64,000 nt of DNA, from contig NZ_FNPF01000017.1 of the NCBI RefSeq assembly GCF_900107235.1, positions 1 through 64,000 on the forward strand. Reading direction: 5' to 3'. Made by a program: the position numbers and the translations under genes. Numbering within the stretch: the first letter of the stretch is position 1; each line of letters begins with the position of its first letter. Below, piece by piece: positions 6,909 through 14,837 of this stretch. Source of the stretch: Citreimonas salinaria. GTDB lineage: Bacteria > Pseudomonadota > Alphaproteobacteria > Rhodobacterales > Rhodobacteraceae. Under the pieces are notes generated by a model. The model was not told the origin of the DNA. It saw only the letters and a list, made by a program, of their open reading frames with translations, and ran no database searches.

Positions 6909-8311
6909 ACAGCCGCATCCCGATGATGGGGACGCAGCCCAACGTGGTCAACGCGTTGGCAGGCGGTGCGCAAGCCGCAAGCGCCGTCAACATGGTTCGC
7001 CGCCAGAACGCGCTGACAGACCTCTACGAGCAGCAGGGGCCGGGCATCATGTCGGGCGATCCGAACGCCCTCAACGCACTGGCGCAGCTTTCGCCGCAGG
7101 ACGCGCTCGGCATCCAGAACAGCCAGCAGATAATGGATGTACGCGGGCAAGAGAACGCGCGCGCCGACGAACAACTGCAGTTGGCGCGCGAGCAGGCGCG
7201 GCGGCAGGCTGAGGCGCAGGCGGCGCAACTGAGCGCGGCCGAACGCGCCTCGGAACTGGAAGCCCTGCAACGAGGGCTCGCCGGGGCGGCCGCCATCAAC
7301 GACCCACAGCAGTGGGACAGCTACATGCAGTCTCTCGGGCTGGAACAGATGGTCGGCCAGTTCGATAACCGGGAAATCGCCTTCGCGAGCGCCCTGGGCA
7401 TCAAGGATGCGCTGGAGCGGGCGGCGGGGCCGGAAGCCAATTACCAGATCATCGACGGTCAGTACGTGGACACGAACAACCCGCAGGCGGGCGCGCGGGA
7501 TGTGCCCAACCTGCGGCGCGAGGGCGATGCTTCTGAGGCCGAGCAGGAAATCGCCCGCCTCTTGGAGATTCCCGGCGTCAGTCGCGAGACCGCGATCAAG
7601 ATCAAAGAAGGCGTCTACAGGGTCTACACGGACCCGGTTGACCGTACGACCTACATCATCGACCTCGCGACACAGCAGCCCGTGCAGATCATCGGGGCAG
7701 ATGGTTCGCCGACCGGTGGCTCTCAGCCGGCAGCGCCGACCGGGCAAATGCAGCCAGGACAGCAGCCGGCCGCGCAGCCGCAAAACGGGTTGTCTTTCGG
7801 GCAGGACATTCCGACAGGCGGCGAAAGCGCGTTCGGCCTCACGGGCCTCGGGACCAACATCGCAAACACCGTCTCGGACGCCGTGGGCATGGGCGAAGTC
7901 TTTCCGAACGCAGCAGAGCAGCAGCGGTTCTTCCGGCTCATGGAAGAGGACCTGCTTGTGGATCTGTCACAGGCCTACGGTCGCCAGCCGGCTCAGCAGC
8001 TCATGGAACGCATCCGGGCACTCCTGCCGCAAGCCGGTACGCTTGAGGGCGCCGACCGTGCGCGTGGTGAACTGGCCCAGCTGCGGCGCCGGTTCAGCCG
8101 TGATCTGGAGCAGGCTGAATCCACGCTCCGCGCGCCAGGGCGGCGCATGAAGCCAGAAGACCGGGACGCGCTGCGCAATCAGGTTGGCGGTCTGCAATCT
8201 ACCCTTGGTACGATTGACGAGGCGCTGACCCGTCTCGGGGCGGCCCCGGATCAACAAGGCTCGACCGGGGGCACAACATCCAGCGGCGTGCAGTGGAGTG
8301 TCGAGCAATGA
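6896..8311 (+). CDS. Phage virion/ejection-like protein (471 aa)
   Basis: A Gln/Ala-rich protein. The N-terminus (MAQLDSRIPMMGTQPNVVNA) with repeated QNALTDLY, GDPNALNALAQLSP and DALGIQNSQQ segments is of a type I associate with Rhodobacterales phage and prophage structural genes. A coiled coil rich in Gln/Arg/Ala spans about 85-130. A Pro/Gln-rich linker lies near 275-300, and another helical region near 340-440. The gene overlaps the next one by ATGA. I read it as an internal virion or DNA-ejection component by composition, size and pairing; no catalytic motif is visible. It has no portal, capsid or tail neighbours, unlike its relatives in full phages. Confidence 0.6.
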   Translation: MAQLDSRIPMMGTQPNVVNALAGGAQAASAVNMVRRQNALTDLYEQQGPGIMSGDPNALNALAQLSPQDALGIQNSQQIMDVRGQENARADEQLQLAREQARRQAEAQAAQLSAAERASELEALQRGLAGAAAINDPQQWDSYMQSLGLEQMVGQFDNREIAFASALGIKDALERAAGPEANYQIIDGQYVDTNNPQAGARDVPNLRREGDASEAEQEIARLLEIPGVSRETAIKIKEGVYRVYTDPVDRTTYIIDLATQQPVQIIGADGSPTGGSQPAAPTGQMQPGQQPAAQPQNGLSFGQDIPTGGESAFGLTGLGTNIANTVSDAVGMGEVFPNAAEQQRFFRLMEEDLLVDLSQAYGRQPAQQLMERIRALLPQAGTLEGADRARGELAQLRRRFSRDLEQAESTLRAPGRRMKPEDRDALRNQVGGLQSTLGTIDEALTRLGAAPDQQGSTGGTTSSGVQWSVEQ

Positions 8312-10890
8312 CCGAGCAAATCACCCTGAACATCGAAGGCCAGCGCGTGAAGGTCGGCAGCGACTTTCTCAGCCTTTCCCCGCAAGACCAGGAAGCGACG
8401 GTAGAGGAAATCGCCCGCTCCCTGGACGTGAAGCCGACGCAGGGCGGCGAAGGCTTCATGCCGAACTTGAACCGAGGCATCGCGAACACGGTCGACTTCC
8501 TGAATCCGTTCGACCAGCCGCACGCGCTCAACCCGTTCCCGAACGGTGCCAGCGCACGCGGCGGAATGGAGCGGCTCGGGATTGACGTAGCCGAGGGTGA
8601 ACCCCAGACCGTCATGGAAGGCTTTGCGCGTGGCTCCGGTGAGGCGGCCGCGGCTCTGGTCCCCGTGGCAAAGGGGCTGCAAGCGCTGCGAGGCGTCGGT
8701 GGCGCCGTCGGCCAGTTCGCGGACGACGCCTATCGCTCCCTTCTCAGCGTCACCGGATCGGGCGCGGAAGTCGTGGCGGGCGGTGTGTCGGGCGCGGCTC
8801 AGGAGAAGGCCGAACAGGAAGGCGCCCCGGAGTGGCTGCAAACGACTGCGGCGGTCATGGCACCCATGGGCATCCCGGCGGCTGGAGCGGTCGCACGCGG
8901 CGCTCTAGGGGTGGCGGGCAACATGCCTGTCGGCAGCGCCATCAAGCACACGGGACGCGGCATCGCTGCTGCGGCGGCGCCCTACACCAAGACCGGGGCA
9001 AGGGAAGTTGCGCGGCGCCGTCTCGTGGACCTTTCCGGCGGCACGGAGCGCGCAGCCGAGCTGGGGGAGCGGATCACGCCGGACAACCCCCTGAGCCTGA
9101 CCCCGGCACAGCAGACCGGCGACGAACGGATGATCGGCATCGAGCAACTGGCGGCCAGCCAGGACGGCGCCTTGCGTGAGCGTCTGGACCTGCGCGCAGA
9201 CCAGAGCCGCCGCACCGCGGTCGACCAGATCCAGCAGCCCGGCGACATCCAGGATACGCGGGCCTTCTTCGAGACGCGCCGCCGCGAGTTTGCGAACGAC
9301 CTGCAGGCGCGGGCAGACGACATCATCGCCACCACCACGAGACGGGTGGAGGGCCTCGGGCCGCAGCGCACGGAAAGCGAGAACTCGCTGCAGGTAGCAA
9401 ACCAACTTAACCGGGCGCTGGAAGACGCCACCATGCGCGAGAGGGAGTTGTGGGATGCGGTCCCGCGCGGTGCGCAGGTGCCTGTCCAGACGGCCCGCCA
9501 GACAGCGCAGCGCCTCATTGCCGAGACCCCCCGTGCACAGAGGAACGACGTTCCGCGCGTGCTGTCAGACCTTCTGGGCGAGGGCGGTGAGTTCGGAGAC
9601 GTGGAAACCGTGGCCGAGATGCATGGCCTCTATTCCGAACTGCGCCGGGTGGCTCGGTCGGCCATGTCTGGCAACGACCAGAACAAGAACCGGGCGCGCA
9701 TCGCAAACCAGGCCGCCAACGCGATCCTGCGCGACCTGGGCGCCATCGACGGCACGACGGATATTGGTCGGCAGATCAACGAGGCGCGCGCCTTCTCGTC
9801 GGCCCTGCACGAGACCTTCGACCGCGGCGCAGTCGGCCGGCTGATGAAGCGCACCATCGACGGCGACACGTCGATCGACCCGGAGCTGGCACTGAAGCGC
9901 ACGGTCGGGCGCGGAGGAGCAGAAGGCATGGTCGGATCGCGGCAAATCGAGGAAGGCATCGACTTCAACCGCCCCGATCAGGACGTGCTGCCGCAGGAAA
10001 GCGAGTTCGTCGGCGACTACATCCGCGACCGATTCCAGCAGGCCGCCATCACGCCAACGGGCGAGTTCAGCAACCGGGCGGCCGCCAAGTTCCTGCGCGA
10101 CAATCGCGAACTTCTGGACAGATACCCCGGATTGAAGGACGATGTGTCCGCAGCGGTGAAAGCAAGGGACGATGCGGATGCATTCGCGCAACGTGTCACG
10201 GCCCGCATTCAGAGGCTCGAGAACGCCCGGCTCTCTGCCGGCGCGGCCCTGCTGAATGGTTCGCCGGATCAGGCACTCCGGGCGTTCACCGAGGCGCGGA
10301 ACCCGGTCAGGGCCGCGCGGAGTATCGTCAACGAAGCGCGTAAAGACCCCTCTGGGCAGGCTCTTTCTGGTCTTAAAAGCGTTCTTTCTCGTGAACTGAT
10401 CGACGGGAGCGCCACGACCGGCGAGGGCGTTCTGAAAGCGCTGGAGAATCCGAAGCTGAAGGCCGCGCTTCGCCAGGTCTTCACCGAGCCGGCACTGTCC
10501 CGCCTGCGCAGGATCGGCCACCAGCTTGCGAAGCTGGACAACGCCCGGAAGCCCGTACCGTCCGTGGGCAGCAGCCTTTCCGGGGCATCGACAAACCAGA
10601 TGATCGAGACCGTCGCGAGGATCAAGGCGGCGCAGCTTGGCGGCAATCTGTCCAGCGGCGGGAACATGGGCGGCAGCCTGCAGAGCGCGAACATTCTGTC
10701 GAGCCGGGTTCGTGACGTCCTGGGGCGGCTGACCGCGGACAGGGCGTCGCAGATGCTGGCCGATGCGGTCGAGGACCCGGAACTGTTCAAAGCGCTCCTG
10801 ACCAACCCGTCCATGAAGCTGACGCCGCAGAAGGCCAACCGCCTGTTGCCCTACCTGATTGGCGGCGGCGTTGCGGCGGGCGTGGAGTGA
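8308..10890 (+). CDS. Large phage ejection/internal-virion-like protein (860 aa)
   Basis: ATG at 8308 overlaps the preceding stop by ATGA. Residues about 110-220 hold Gly/Ala-rich hydrophobic stretches (VAKGLQALRGVGGAVGQF, and MAPMGIPAAGAVARGALGVA), typical of membrane-active internal virion proteins. The remainder is long-helical, with many Arg/Glu/Gln heptads up to a hydrophobic Gly/Ala end (LIGGGVAAGVE). There is no lysozyme, transglycosylase or protease motif. Size, hydrophobic N-terminal third, helical body and pairing with a Gln-rich partner suggest a podovirus-like DNA-ejection protein, which is remarkable in an element lacking capsid genes. The function is inferred. Confidence 0.58.
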   Translation: MTEQITLNIEGQRVKVGSDFLSLSPQDQEATVEEIARSLDVKPTQGGEGFMPNLNRGIANTVDFLNPFDQPHALNPFPNGASARGGMERLGIDVAEGEPQTVMEGFARGSGEAAAALVPVAKGLQALRGVGGAVGQFADDAYRSLLSVTGSGAEVVAGGVSGAAQEKAEQEGAPEWLQTTAAVMAPMGIPAAGAVARGALGVAGNMPVGSAIKHTGRGIAAAAAPYTKTGAREVARRRLVDLSGGTERAAELGERITPDNPLSLTPAQQTGDERMIGIEQLAASQDGALRERLDLRADQSRRTAVDQIQQPGDIQDTRAFFETRRREFANDLQARADDIIATTTRRVEGLGPQRTESENSLQVANQLNRALEDATMRERELWDAVPRGAQVPVQTARQTAQRLIAETPRAQRNDVPRVLSDLLGEGGEFGDVETVAEMHGLYSELRRVARSAMSGNDQNKNRARIANQAANAILRDLGAIDGTTDIGRQINEARAFSSALHETFDRGAVGRLMKRTIDGDTSIDPELALKRTVGRGGAEGMVGSRQIEEGIDFNRPDQDVLPQESEFVGDYIRDRFQQAAITPTGEFSNRAAAKFLRDNRELLDRYPGLKDDVSAAVKARDDADAFAQRVTARIQRLENARLSAGAALLNGSPDQALRAFTEARNPVRAARSIVNEARKDPSGQALSGLKSVLSRELIDGSATTGEGVLKALENPKLKAALRQVFTEPALSRLRRIGHQLAKLDNARKPVPSVGSSLSGASTNQMIETVARIKAAQLGGNLSSGGNMGGSLQSANILSSRVRDVLGRLTADRASQMLADAVEDPELFKALLTNPSMKLTPQKANRLLPYLIGGGVAAGVE

Positions 10891-10894
10891 ACAC

Positions 10895-11326
10895 ATGAGC
10901 GGCGACGAGACCACACCCGAGGGCCGTAACGCGGACGGCACCTTCGCCCCTGGCAATCCGGGGCGCCCACGAGGGGCGCGCCACCAGGTCACGCGGGCCA
11001 TCGAGGAGCTTCTGGAGGGCGAGGCAGAGGCGCTGACCCGGAAGGCCGTAGAGGTTGCGCTGGAAGGCGACACAACGGCTCTGCGCCTGTGCCTGGAGCG
11101 CGTGGCGCCCGCCCGCAAGGACTCGCCGGTGCAATTCGACCTCCCGCCCATGAAGACGGCGCAGGACGCTGCAGAGGCCGCTCAGGCGGTCCTGCGGGCC
11201 GTTTCGGATGGCGAGCTGACCCCGATGGAGGCGGCGAGCGTGATGGGACTGGTGGAGACGTACCGCCGGACGCTGGAAACCAGCGAACTGGATGCACGGA
11301 TCACCGCACTGGAGGGCAGGACATGA
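10895..11326 (+). CDS. DUF5681-type protein
   Basis: A 143-aa protein beginning MSGDETTPEGRNADGTFAPG followed by NPGRPRGARHQVTRA, the signature of DUF5681 proteins found in phages and mobile elements, often near packaging genes. The body is helical and acidic (EELLEGEAEALTRKAVEVAL, MKTAQDAAEAAQAVLRAV). A terminase-small-subunit-like role has been suggested for some similarly placed proteins, but I see no proof here. It begins 4 bp after the ejection-like gene and overlaps the next gene by ATGA. Confidence 0.72.
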   Translation: MSGDETTPEGRNADGTFAPGNPGRPRGARHQVTRAIEELLEGEAEALTRKAVEVALEGDTTALRLCLERVAPARKDSPVQFDLPPMKTAQDAAEAAQAVLRAVSDGELTPMEAASVMGLVETYRRTLETSELDARITALEGRT

Positions 11327-11559
11327 GTATGTTGAGCAAGCGGCTGGAGAAGCTGGAACTGAGAAATCTGGGCGGCCTCGTCATTTTCCTCGCGGACGAG
11401 TTCACCGCGGAAGGGGTCGAGCCGATCATCCGCCACGCTTGCCTGGACGGCACGATGGTCGAGCGGGGACCGGATGAGCCTCAGGCCGAGTTCATGAAGC
11501 GCGTGAACCCACGCAATCGGCCCGCGGCGACGCTGGAAGCCGATTGCGAGATGCTTTGA
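11323..11559 (+). CDS. Small protein with N-terminal RLEKLE helix (copy 1 of 4)
   Basis: A 78-aa protein starting at the ATGA overlap at 11323 (MSMLSKRLEKLEL). The rest contains a beta-like segment (GGLVIFLADEFTAEG) and a charged tail. It is the first of four consecutive small genes whose N-termini share the basic/Leu/Glu pattern R-x-LEKLE. Small proteins of this kind occur in phage structural clusters. Function unknown. Confidence 0.6.
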   Translation: MSMLSKRLEKLELRNLGGLVIFLADEFTAEGVEPIIRHACLDGTMVERGPDEPQAEFMKRVNPRNRPAATLEADCEML

Positions 11560-11587
11560 TCGCGAAACAGCAAGAAGGAACGCCCCA

Positions 11588-11785
11588 ATGACCATGAGAC
11601 GACGCCTAGAGAAGCTGGAGGCTCAGAAGCCGACACCGGCGCCGCGGGACGGCCGCAAGAAGTTGGCCGCGTTCCTCGATGAACTGGCGAGCCGCCTGCA
11701 GCCGACGGAAGAGGACCAACGGGAAGCCTCGGACTGGCTGCAAACCGAGTGGCCCGGACACCTGGAAAGGATCAAAAACCGATGA
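11588..11785 (+). CDS. Small protein with N-terminal RLEKLE helix (copy 2 of 4)
   Basis: A 65-aa protein beginning MTMRRRLEKLEAQKPTPAP, followed by a Lys/Leu-rich helix (KLAAFLDELASRLQPTEED) and an acidic-basic tail. AAGAAGGAA precedes the start at good spacing. It overlaps the next gene by ATGA. It shares the N-terminal motif with its three neighbours but not the downstream sequence. Confidence 0.6.
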   Translation: MTMRRRLEKLEAQKPTPAPRDGRKKLAAFLDELASRLQPTEEDQREASDWLQTEWPGHLERIKNR

Positions 11786-12036
11786 CTGCACTCAGCACAC
11801 GTGTCCGTCGCCTCGAAAGCAGGCGGCCGGAAGGAGACGACCCTGTCGAGATCCTGCTCGTCAACTTTTGCGAGCGCGCCGAGGACGGCACCTTGGTGAC
11901 GCGCCCCGGATTTGCCCGGTTCGTCGGCTGGGACATCCCGGAGATGCACCCCGAGGAAGGGGAGAGCAAAGAGGCGTTTGGCGCTCGTGCCGATGCGGCG
12001 CTGGCAGAGGCGAAGGCAGGAAGGACAACAACATGA
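11782..12036 (+). CDS. Small protein with N-terminal RLE helix (copy 3 of 4)
   Basis: An 84-aa protein starting MTALSTRVRRLESRRPEGDD, then VEILLVNFCERAEDG and a segment ending ADAALAEAKAGR. The start at 11782 sits on an ATGA overlap with the preceding gene; its own stop overlaps the following start at 12033. It resembles copy 4 in layout (basic RLE helix, beta strand VEILLVNF against VLIAFLPM). Function unknown. Confidence 0.6.
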   Translation: MTALSTRVRRLESRRPEGDDPVEILLVNFCERAEDGTLVTRPGFARFVGWDIPEMHPEEGESKEAFGARADAALAEAKAGRTTT

Positions 12037-12335
12037 GAGTTCAGCAACGACGGCTTAATCGACTGGAAGCGAGGCTCGGCGCCGGCCAGAAGCCGGTGCT
12101 GATCGCCTTCCTGCCCATGTTGATGGACAAGGACGACCAGCGCGTGGAAGTTGCGCGGCTGGCGGATCACGAGGGGATTCAGCCGCCCTTTGAGACCATG
12201 ATCATCGAGACGAGCGACGGCAGCGCCGCGCGAGCCTCGGTTGTCGCCGACTTTGACAGCGTCTTGCGCGAAGTCGCTCAGAACAGCCGCCGTGTGGGTG
12301 AGAGGGAGGAACGTCTAAGGCGTCTTCCAACGTAG
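12033..12335 (+). CDS. Small protein with N-terminal RLE helix (copy 4 of 4)
   Basis: A 100-aa protein beginning MRVQQRRLNRLEARLGAGQK, then PVLIAFLPMLMDKDDQ and a C-terminal helix (DSVLREVAQNSRRVGEREE). Translationally coupled to copy 3 by ATGA. It is the last gene of the plus-strand block that began at 4372; the next two genes are on the opposite strand. Confidence 0.6.
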   Translation: MRVQQRRLNRLEARLGAGQKPVLIAFLPMLMDKDDQRVEVARLADHEGIQPPFETMIIETSDGSAARASVVADFDSVLREVAQNSRRVGEREERLRRLPT

Positions 12336-12345
12336 AAGGTTGGCA

Positions 12346-12627
12346 CTACTCGCCGCTCATCCAAGATTGAAACGCAGCCAGGCTGATAATGAGCACCGAA
12401 AAGGTGGCAAGGACCAAGTAGAGCTTCAGAAGCGGCTTGCTGATCCTGATCACGATCACCTCGTGTTCTTCGGGCTTTCCCACGGGTTGCTCTACGAGAA
12501 CAAACTCGTTGCGTCGTTCGATAAAGGGCACCCGCGACGCTCGCAGCCGCTCAGCTTTCTCGTCTATGTGTAGCCTTGGGTCCAATTTTAAGCTTCCGAC
12601 ACCTCCGCCAAATCTTTGCGCTTTCAA
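12346..12627 (-). CDS. Small protein with C-terminal membrane helix
   Basis: A 93-aa frame on the minus strand starting with TTG at 12627, which overlaps the stop of the upstream secreted-protein gene (TTGA). Residues 1-62 are charged (RLRASRVPFIERRNEFVLVE). The C-terminus has one hydrophobic segment (LYLVLATFSVLIISLAAF), so it is probably tail-anchored in the inner membrane. The TTG start is weak, and support comes from the membrane helix plus coupling. The competing plus-strand frame at 12340-12573 has no features. Confidence 0.5.
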   Translation of the reverse strand: MKAQRFGGGVGSLKLDPRLHIDEKAERLRASRVPFIERRNEFVLVEQPVGKPEEHEVIVIRISKPLLKLYLVLATFSVLIISLAAFQSWMSGE

Positions 12628-12938
12628 TAGCAGGTTCGAAGCGCGCCGGTCCCGATACAGGTAGTTCCAGTACCGGGATTCGAATAGAAGCCGGAATTTT
12701 GATCACCGTAGAAGAAGTTGCCCTGGGAGTCGGTACCGCTGTAGCTCCCGTCGTAATCTTGGCGGAGGTTCCAGTTTGTGCCGCCCTGGATGTTGTTCCC
12801 GTAGGTCGTCACGCCTTGGCCGTCAGAGTAGTTATTGTACATGTTCCCTGACTGGTAGTCGAAGGTCGACCAACTATCCTGCGCGGACCCCGCTGTAGGG
12901 AAAGCCAGAGCGAATACAAAAGCTGAAGTGCGAAGCAT
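12624..12938 (-). CDS. Small secreted Gly/Asn/Tyr-rich protein
   Basis: A 104-aa protein with a clear Sec signal peptide (MLRTSAFVFALAFPTAGSAQ, cleavage after SAQ or GSA). The mature part is low in Lys/Arg and rich in Gly, Asn, Ser, Tyr and Asp (MYNNYSDGQGVTTYGNNIQG). It ends with two Cys residues (CIGTGALRTCY) that could form a disulfide. GGGGTTCATC precedes the start. It resembles small periplasmic or surface Gly/Asn-rich proteins but no family is recognised. It lies in the island opposite to the surrounding operons and is followed by a coupled membrane protein. Confidence 0.68.
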   Translation of the reverse strand: MLRTSAFVFALAFPTAGSAQDSWSTFDYQSGNMYNNYSDGQGVTTYGNNIQGGTNWNLRQDYDGSYSGTDSQGNFFYGDQNSGFYSNPGTGTTCIGTGALRTCY

Positions 12939-13067
12939 GATGAACCCCTTGTCCTGAATGCATTCGACTCTAACGCATCCAGCGCAGATTGTCGCTCATC
13001 TAAGTCCGCATCTTAATGCGCAACGGCCGGCCCGGCTTCGAGCGGGGCAATTTTCCTGACGGCCGGG

Positions 13068-13337
13068 TCATGATGCTCCGTCTCCGGCGTCGGCGCTTCT
13101 ATGGAATGCCACACCCGGCACGGCCGCCACCTCACCACTCTCTAGGAACTGGACTCCTTCGGCCTCGAAGTACCTCCGCAGGTGATCGAACGTAGAGTCG
13201 CGTCCTTCGCCCTTCTCGGCTCGGTTGATCGTGTTTCGATGAAGGCCGGTTTGATCCGCGAGCGCTGGGTTGGACAGGCCGAGCGCAGCCTTCGCCATCC
13301 GAACTTGGTCACCGGTGATGCGCCTATTGGCTGCCAT
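13068..13337 (-). CDS. XRE-type HTH repressor
   Basis: An 89-aa protein from the ATG at 13337 (preceded by AAAGAGGG). It has the XRE fold: ITGDQVRMAKAALGLSNPA, then LADQTGLHRNTINRAEKGEG with the recognition helix around HRNTINRAE, and a C-terminal strand typical of phage-like regulators that pair with AEGVQFLE. It is divergent from the gene at 13431, and the 93-bp intergenic space holds three GTGC/GCAC-type palindromes. It probably represses the operon starting at 13431 and its own gene, like a phage repressor. Confidence 0.82.
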   Translation of the reverse strand: MAANRRITGDQVRMAKAALGLSNPALADQTGLHRNTINRAEKGEGRDSTFDHLRRYFEAEGVQFLESGEVAAVPGVAFHRSADAGDGAS

Positions 13338-13351
13338 TCGCCCTCTTTCTT

Positions 13352-13415
13352 GTGCAATCAGCACTAATATGTATTGACAGCACATGCTGTGAGCCTATTC
13401 TAGTGCTATCAGCAC
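13352..13415 (+). promoter_or_regulatory. Divergent operator/promoter region of XRE repressor
   Basis: TTGACA at 13374-13379 and TATTCT at 13396-13401 (16-bp spacer) form a good sigma-70 promoter for the gene at 13431. Three palindromes overlap it: GTGCAATCAGCAC (13352-13364), ACAGCACATGCTGT (13377-13390, between -35 and -10) and GTGCTATCAGCAC (13403-13415, just after -10). Sites 1 and 3 are near-identical, spaced 51 bp start to start. AAGGAGG at 13416-13422 is the ribosome site of the downstream gene. Confidence 0.7.
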
Positions 13416-13430
13416 AAGGAGGCAATCCAG

Positions 13431-14054
13431 ATGATGCACGCCAGCTTCCCCTCGACCACATCCGCAACCGCCCTCGTCGACCGTCGCGCCGTTATGCTGG
13501 AAGCTTGGCGCTACACCCACGCGCTCGGCTCCGCAATTCTGCGTTTGCACGGCGTCCGTGAGGCCTTCCGCCTTGAACTCATCCGCGCTTGGGCGACCAT
13601 GAAGCGCCGTGCAACTCTCATGGCCCGCGGCGCCTACAACCTGCGCGCCGAGGCCGACGCAATCGACGCAAAGCGCTGGCTCTCCGCGGCCGAGACGGAA
13701 CAGGTCCGCGAACTCCGCACCATGGCCGCTGAGGCCGAGCGGATCGAAGCCGCAGAACAGGAAGCCGCCGCGCTGGTCGCGAAGGCCTCGCTTATCGCAT
13801 CCGCGGAGCGCGCGGTCGTCACCTTCACGAAGGCGAACGGCGACAAGCGCCTGATGCACGTCGAGCCCGGCGAACTGGCGCGCCGTGTCAGCGGCAAACC
13901 CTCGCCGGCTGCGCGTACCCGGAAGGCGCGCCACCCGCACCTCATGCCCGTCTGGGACGCCGAAAAGGCCGCGCTCAGATCCATCAACCTCGCGACCGTC
14001 AACCGGGTCACAATCGACGGCAGCGACCACGTCTTCAGCGCCGCGAGCGCATGA
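13431..14054 (+). CDS. Helical protein with C-terminal WYL_2/DUF2693-like domain
   Basis: A 207-aa protein. Residues about 20-125 are Ala/Glu/Arg-rich helix (EADAIDAKRWLSAAETEQVR). Residues about 127-202 (VVTFTKANGDKRLMHVE, HPHLMPVWDAEKAALRSINL, VNRVTIDG) resemble the WYL_2 (former DUF2693) Sm-like small barrel seen in phage proteins that carry a gene-expression or single-strand-binding barrel. It is the first gene after the repressor-controlled promoter with a strong AAGGAGG site. Function unknown. The next gene can start at 14051 (ATGA overlap) or 14081. Confidence 0.6.
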   Translation: MMHASFPSTTSATALVDRRAVMLEAWRYTHALGSAILRLHGVREAFRLELIRAWATMKRRATLMARGAYNLRAEADAIDAKRWLSAAETEQVRELRTMAAEAERIEAAEQEAAALVAKASLIASAERAVVTFTKANGDKRLMHVEPGELARRVSGKPSPAARTRKARHPHLMPVWDAEKAALRSINLATVNRVTIDGSDHVFSAASA

Positions 14055-14080
14055 AGCCCAATCCTGAAGAGGAGGACACC

Positions 14081-14398
14081 ATGACCATCCATGAAACGCC
14101 GAAGCACGGGGACGATCCCGCCGTACACGATGAGGCGCAGCCGGCGGCATTTGCGAAATGCGAGGCTGACCTGCGCTCCCGCATCTATGCCCTGTCCGCA
14201 GACATGACGATGCTGGTGGGCATGATCGAAGGGGCGGCTGTTCTCTACGATGCGGTTGACGCCGACCTGTCCAACAACCTGGTAGCCCGCCGCGCAGCAA
14301 ACGCGATGGTGCCTATGCTGGACAACATCATCGCTGAGGCAAGCCGAATCGGTGGCGCCCTGGATGAAATCGAGATGAAGGGGTTCCGCTATGAATGA
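14081..14398 (+). CDS. Hypothetical helical protein of repressor-controlled operon
   Basis: A 105-aa protein. The start at 14081 is preceded by GAAGAGGAGG, a strong ribosome site; an in-frame ATG at 14051 also exists and overlaps the upstream stop. The product is helical and acidic with a hydrophobic stretch (MTMLVGMIEGAAVLYDAV) and no Cys pairs or catalytic motif. It overlaps the next gene by 8 bp. Unknown function; probably expressed when the XRE repressor is relieved. Confidence 0.58.
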   Translation: MTIHETPKHGDDPAVHDEAQPAAFAKCEADLRSRIYALSADMTMLVGMIEGAAVLYDAVDADLSNNLVARRAANAMVPMLDNIIAEASRIGGALDEIEMKGFRYE

Positions 14399-14597
14399 GA
14401 AGATGAACGATCCCAGCCATCGCGCCTACCAAGTCCTCGCGTTGCTTCGCTGCGCCATGCTCGCAGAAGAGAACGAGACCTCAGGCTTGGACTGGAAGGC
14501 GACCGCCACGGTGCTGGGCCTCGCGGAGGAACTCATGGCCTCCGTGATCGACGGCATCGAACTGCACGAGAAAGCGAAACGGAAGGATGCGGCATGA
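14391..14597 (+). CDS. Hypothetical 68-residue protein
   Basis: Starts inside the end of the previous gene (ATGAATGAG) and ends with an ATGA overlap to the next. The sequence is fully helical (AYQVLALLRCAMLAEENE, then ATATVLGLAEELMASVIDG). Size and coupling are typical of early phage genes. No family recognised. Confidence 0.55.
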   Translation: MNEKMNDPSHRAYQVLALLRCAMLAEENETSGLDWKATATVLGLAEELMASVIDGIELHEKAKRKDAA

Positions 14598-14833
14598 AAG
14601 CAGACAATCTTGCGCGCGAAGCGGAGTTGCTTCTGGCCTTTCGCAGACTCGATGAGGTTGAAAAGGTCATCCTCATGGCGAGCATGGATGCTCTCAAAGA
14701 CGACACCCTGAGCATCGACATCTGGCGCGCGCACGTTGGAAGCCTCTTCGCCAAGCATCGTCGCGGCGAGGACATCACGGTGGCCGAACTGGCCGAGATG
14801 GCGAAGCGGGCTACACCCGCAGAGCCTGACTGA
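14594..14833 (+). CDS. Hypothetical 79-residue protein
   Basis: ATGA-coupled to the previous gene. A helical acidic protein (AELLLAFRRLDEVEKVILMA; later DITVAELAEMAKRA). The pattern LDEVEKVILMASMDAL resembles small regulators of phage early operons, but I can assign no family. The stop at 14833 lies just before the next start at 14838. Confidence 0.55.
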   Translation: MKADNLAREAELLLAFRRLDEVEKVILMASMDALKDDTLSIDIWRAHVGSLFAKHRRGEDITVAELAEMAKRATPAEPD

Positions 14834-14837
14834 TGCG

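Noticed and set aside
9565-11151. Long minus-strand open frame (528 codons)
   Set aside because: Arg/Pro/Gly-rich shadow of the ejection-like gene in GC-rich DNA; the plus strand has coherent coding and coupling.
12340-12573. Plus-strand 77-residue ORF
   Set aside because: It lies opposite the minus-strand membrane protein gene and has no ribosome site or recognisable feature.
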